Made by a program: the position numbers and the translations under genes. Of a DNA stretch of 16,460 nt, positions 14,214 through 16,460 are shown in pieces; the stretch's first letter is position 1; each line of letters opens with the position of its first letter. The notes under the pieces are model-generated. The model was not told where the DNA came from, made no database searches, and saw nothing but the letters and a program-made list of their open reading frames with translations. This DNA is from Alphaproteobacteria bacterium (GTDB taxonomy: Bacteria; Pseudomonadota; Alphaproteobacteria; Rhodobacterales; Rhodobacteraceae): assembly GCA_003696705.1 (NCBI GenBank), contig RFGD01000406.1, forward strand, positions 1 to 16,460. Reading direction: 5' to 3'.

Positions 14214-14229
14214 CCGCCGCAACCGGCGG
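14214..14229 (-). terminator. Small hairpin after the Atm1-type exporter gene
   Basis: CCGCCG (14214-14219) pairs perfectly with CGGCGG (14224-14229) around a 4-base loop, 18 bases beyond the exporter stop codon. It is not followed by a T-run on the minus strand. It may mark the 3' end or allow partial read-through into the LuxR-type gene. Confidence 0.3.
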
Positions 14230-14247
14230 AGTCGTCGCATGGCGGAT

Positions 14248-16062
14248 TCAGGCCGCCTCGGCGTCGGCCTGCTGACGCGCCCAGAGCGTGGCGTAGCGCC
14301 CGCCCAGGGCCAGAAGCTTCTCGTGGCTGCCGCGCTCGACGATCCGCCCGCCCTCGAGCACCACGATCTCGTCGGCGTCGGCGATGGTCGACAGGCGGTG
14401 GGCGATGGCAATGACCGTCCGGCCCTGGCCCATCGCCCGGAGCTCGGCCTGGATACCGCGCTCGGTCTCCGTATCGAGCGCCGAGGTCGCCTCGTCGAGA
14501 AGCAGGATGGGCGGATCCTTCAGAAGGGTGCGCGCGATCCCGACGCGCTGCTTCTCGCCCCCCGAGAGCTTGAGGCCGCGCTCTCCGACCTGGGTCTGAT
14601 AGCCCTCGGGCAATCCCATGATGAAGTCATGGATCTTGGCGGCGCGGGCGGCGGCCTCGACCTCCTCGGGACTGGCGTCGGGGCGACCGTAGGCGATGTT
14701 GTAATAGATCGTGTCGTTGAAAAGGACGGTGTCCTGCGGCACGACCCCGATGGCCCTGTGAAGGCTTTCCTGCGTGACCTCGCGAATGTCCTGCCCGTCG
14801 ATGCGGATGGCGCCGCCGGTCACGTCATAGAAGCGGAAGAGAAGCCGCCCGATGGTTGACTTGCCCGACCCCGAAGGGCCGACGATCGCCAGGGTGTGCC
14901 CCTTGTCGACCGCGAACGAGACACCCCTGAGGATCGGCCGGGCGGAATCGTAGGCAAAGCTGACGTCCTCGAAACTGACGACACCGTCCGTCACGACGAG
15001 CGGGCGGGCATCGGGCGCGTCTGTGACTTCGGCCGGCTGGTCGAGAAGGTCGAACATCTCTCCCATGTCAACAAGCGCCTGGCGGATCTCTCGGTAGACC
15101 GTGCCAAGGAAATTGAGCGGCATGGTGATCTGGATCATGTAGGCGTTGACCATGACGAAATCGCCGACCGTGAGGCGTCCCGCCTCTACCCCGATTGCCG
15201 CCATGAGCATGACGCCCACCAGACCCAGCGTGATCAGAAACGACTGGCCGAAGTTGAGGAAGGCGAGCGAATAGGTGGTCTTCAGCGCCGCGCGTTCGTA
15301 GCCGGCCATCGCGGCATCGTAGCGCGCCGCTTCGCGCTCTTCGGCGCTGAAGTATTTCACCGTTTCGAAGTTCAGGAGGCTGTCGATGGCCTTCTGGTTC
15401 GCGTCGGTGTCCTGGTCGTTCATCTCCTTCCGGATCTTCACCCGCCACTCTGTCACCTTGAAGGTGAAGACCACGTAAAGCGCGATGGTGGCGGTGACGA
15501 CGGCCAGGTAGCGCCAGTCGAACACCCATGCAAGGACAGCGGCCACCAGCGAAAGCTCGAGGACCAGCGGCCCCATCGAGAACAGAAGGAAGCGCAAGAG
15601 GAACTCGACCCCCTTGACGCCGCGCTCGATGATCCGGCTGAGCCCGCCCGTCTTGCGCGTGATGTGATAGCGCAAGGAAAGCTGGTGGATATGGCGGAAG
15701 GTCTCGAGCGCGAGCCGCCGAAGCGCCCGCTGTCCAACCTTGGCGAAGATCACGTCGCGCAGTTGGGCAAAGCCGACCGACATCACCCGCGCCCCGCCAT
15801 AGGCAACGGTAAGCCCCAGCGCCCCAAGCGCAATGTCCGGCACGTCGCCCGAAAGGGCATCGACCGCCGCCTTGTAGAAGAAGGGCGTGATCACGGAAAC
15901 GACCTTGGCCATGAGGAGCATGCCAAGCGCCAGAACGACCCGGATCTTCAGCTCGGTCTGGCCGGCAGGCCACAGATACGGCGCGACGCGGCGGATGGTC
16001 CGCCAGGCGCTTTCCCTTGCGGCCTTCGCGAAATAGGCGTCGGTGATCTGTGATCTGCGCAT
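14248..16062 (-). CDS. Atm1/ABCB7-family ABC exporter (glutathione conjugate / heavy-metal type), fused permease-ATPase half-transporter
   Basis: 604 residues that would homodimerise. The membrane domain spans about 40-330 with six helices. The ATPase follows, with Walker A GPSGSGKST (395-403), signature LSGGE (499-503), Walker B ILLLDE (519-524) and switch H555. Atm1 hallmarks are NFETVKYFSAEEREAARYD (231-249), PLNFLGTVYREIRQA (315-329), VPQDTVLFNDTI (441-452) and the GERGLKLSGGEKQRV block. Residues known to contact glutathione in the Novosphingobium Atm1 structure recur one position later here: Y196, R207, R211, N270, Q273 and R324 (numbering of the reference from memory). It likely exports glutathione persulfide or metal-glutathione conjugates to the periplasm. 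The start ATG has an AGGGAAG ribosome-binding site. A LysM gene lies 97 bases upstream and a membrane LuxR-type gene 99 bases downstream, all on the same strand. Confidence 0.93.
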   Translation of the reverse strand: MRRSQITDAYFAKAARESAWRTIRRVAPYLWPAGQTELKIRVVLALGMLLMAKVVSVITPFFYKAAVDALSGDVPDIALGALGLTVAYGGARVMSVGFAQLRDVIFAKVGQRALRRLALETFRHIHQLSLRYHITRKTGGLSRIIERGVKGVEFLLRFLLFSMGPLVLELSLVAAVLAWVFDWRYLAVVTATIALYVVFTFKVTEWRVKIRKEMNDQDTDANQKAIDSLLNFETVKYFSAEEREAARYDAAMAGYERAALKTTYSLAFLNFGQSFLITLGLVGVMLMAAIGVEAGRLTVGDFVMVNAYMIQITMPLNFLGTVYREIRQALVDMGEMFDLLDQPAEVTDAPDARPLVVTDGVVSFEDVSFAYDSARPILRGVSFAVDKGHTLAIVGPSGSGKSTIGRLLFRFYDVTGGAIRIDGQDIREVTQESLHRAIGVVPQDTVLFNDTIYYNIAYGRPDASPEEVEAAARAAKIHDFIMGLPEGYQTQVGERGLKLSGGEKQRVGIARTLLKDPPILLLDEATSALDTETERGIQAELRAMGQGRTVIAIAHRLSTIADADEIVVLEGGRIVERGSHEKLLALGGRYATLWARQQADAEAA

Positions 16063-16159
16063 GTCGTCTTCCCTGCCGTCGTCCGGGGGAACCTATGGGC
16101 ACGCGGCCGGCTTGGCTAGTCCCGCGGCTGCACAGGCGGCGTGCGCGCGGGCATGTTGC

Positions 16160-16460
16160 TCAGCGTTCGGCGGCGGCATCCTCTGGCGGCAGGTCGGGCA
16201 CCTTGAAGATCTGGCCCGGATAGATGAGGTCCGGGTCGCGGATCTGGTCGCGGTTCGCCTCGAAGATCTGGACATAGAGAATACCGCGGCCGTAGCTGCG
16301 CCGCGATATTCCCCAGAGCGTATAACCGGGCTGCACGGTGACAAGCTCGACGCGGCTGACAGCCTTCGGTGCCTCTTCCCCTTCGGGGGCGGCCGGTGCC
16401 TGCGCACTGGCCAGGGCGCGGACGGCCTCGGGGTCTTCGCGTCGGAACGGGATTTCGGAA
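16160..16460 (-). CDS. LysM-domain protein, C-terminal part only
   Basis: The last 99 complete codons and the stop are visible; the start lies beyond the right edge. The reading frame shows an Ala/Glu/Pro-rich linker and then a terminal LysM domain. The domain runs from VTVQPGYTLWGISRRSYG through YVQIFEANRDQIRDPDLIYPGQ to IFKVP, ending about nine residues before the C-terminus. LysM binds the N-acetylglucosamine chains of peptidoglycan, so the protein is expected in the periplasm, anchored to or working on the cell wall. A single C-terminal LysM after a long low-complexity region is common in alphaproteobacterial proteins of unknown precise role. It lies upstream of the Atm1-type gene on the same strand, with 97 bases between them in which I see no clear promoter or terminator. 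Confidence 0.9.
   Translation of the reverse strand, partial: SEIPFRREDPEAVRALASAQAPAAPEGEEAPKAVSRVELVTVQPGYTLWGISRRSYGRGILYVQIFEANRDQIRDPDLIYPGQIFKVPDLPPEDAAAER

Noticed and set aside
15068..16102. Out-of-frame 344-codon frame on the minus strand over the Atm1-type gene
   Set aside because: Different frame of a gene with intact transporter motifs; the product is Arg/Gly/Pro-rich with no domain.
1..16460. Search for CRISPR arrays, tRNA/rRNA genes, insertion sequences and attachment sites
   Set aside because: No regularly spaced repeats, no cloverleaf or rRNA-like stretches, no transposase or integrase and no flanking terminal repeats were seen by eye; a covariance-model scan was not possible.

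Overview
This is a GC-rich window with strongly G/C-ending codons. The gene complement and order point to an alphaproteobacterium, most likely a member of the Rhodobacterales (Rhodobacteraceae/Paracoccaceae). That placement is an inference from gene order and protein style, not from a database search. All genes appear intact, apart from the two cut by the window edges. There is no RNA gene, insertion sequence or CRISPR array, and no gene-free stretch longer than about 235 bases.

Left block (1-4471, minus strand): a core housekeeping operon transcribed leftward in the order pyrH, frr, uppS, cdsA, dxr, rseP. It covers UMP kinase, ribosome recycling, undecaprenyl diphosphate synthesis, CDP-diacylglycerol synthesis, the first committed MEP-pathway step and the site-2 protease of envelope stress (truncated at the left edge). 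dxr supplies isoprenoid precursors, uppS makes the C55 lipid carrier from them, and cdsA makes the phospholipid precursor, so the block joins translation and nucleotide supply to envelope building. A long hairpin spans the pyrH stop codon. uppS starts with TTG. cdsA and uppS overlap by 4 bases.

Middle block (4561-13598, plus strand): miaA (tRNA A37 dimethylallyltransferase) diverges from pyrH. It is followed by an AraC-type regulator that ends in a clear intrinsic terminator. Next comes a complete Dpp/Opp-like ABC import operon: a Tat-exported solute-binding protein, a DppB-like permease, an enlarged DppC-like permease and a DppD-DppF fused ATPase. A small antibiotic-biosynthesis-monooxygenase (ABM) fold protein follows 7 bases later. 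The 233-base gap in front of the operon holds an inverted repeat and a possible promoter, which suits control by the neighbouring AraC protein. The substrate is unknown.

Right block (13633-16460, minus strand): a LysM protein (truncated at the right edge), an Atm1/ABCB7-type exporter with the expected glutathione-site residues, and a small two-helix membrane-anchored LuxR-type HTH protein whose leader is G-rich.

The least explained part is the importer operon. Both permeases carry extra segments compared with canonical DppB/DppC, the ATPase has a Cys quartet in each half, and an ABM enzyme is attached. It looks like a specialised uptake-plus-modification system. I see no sign of a wholly new class of system.
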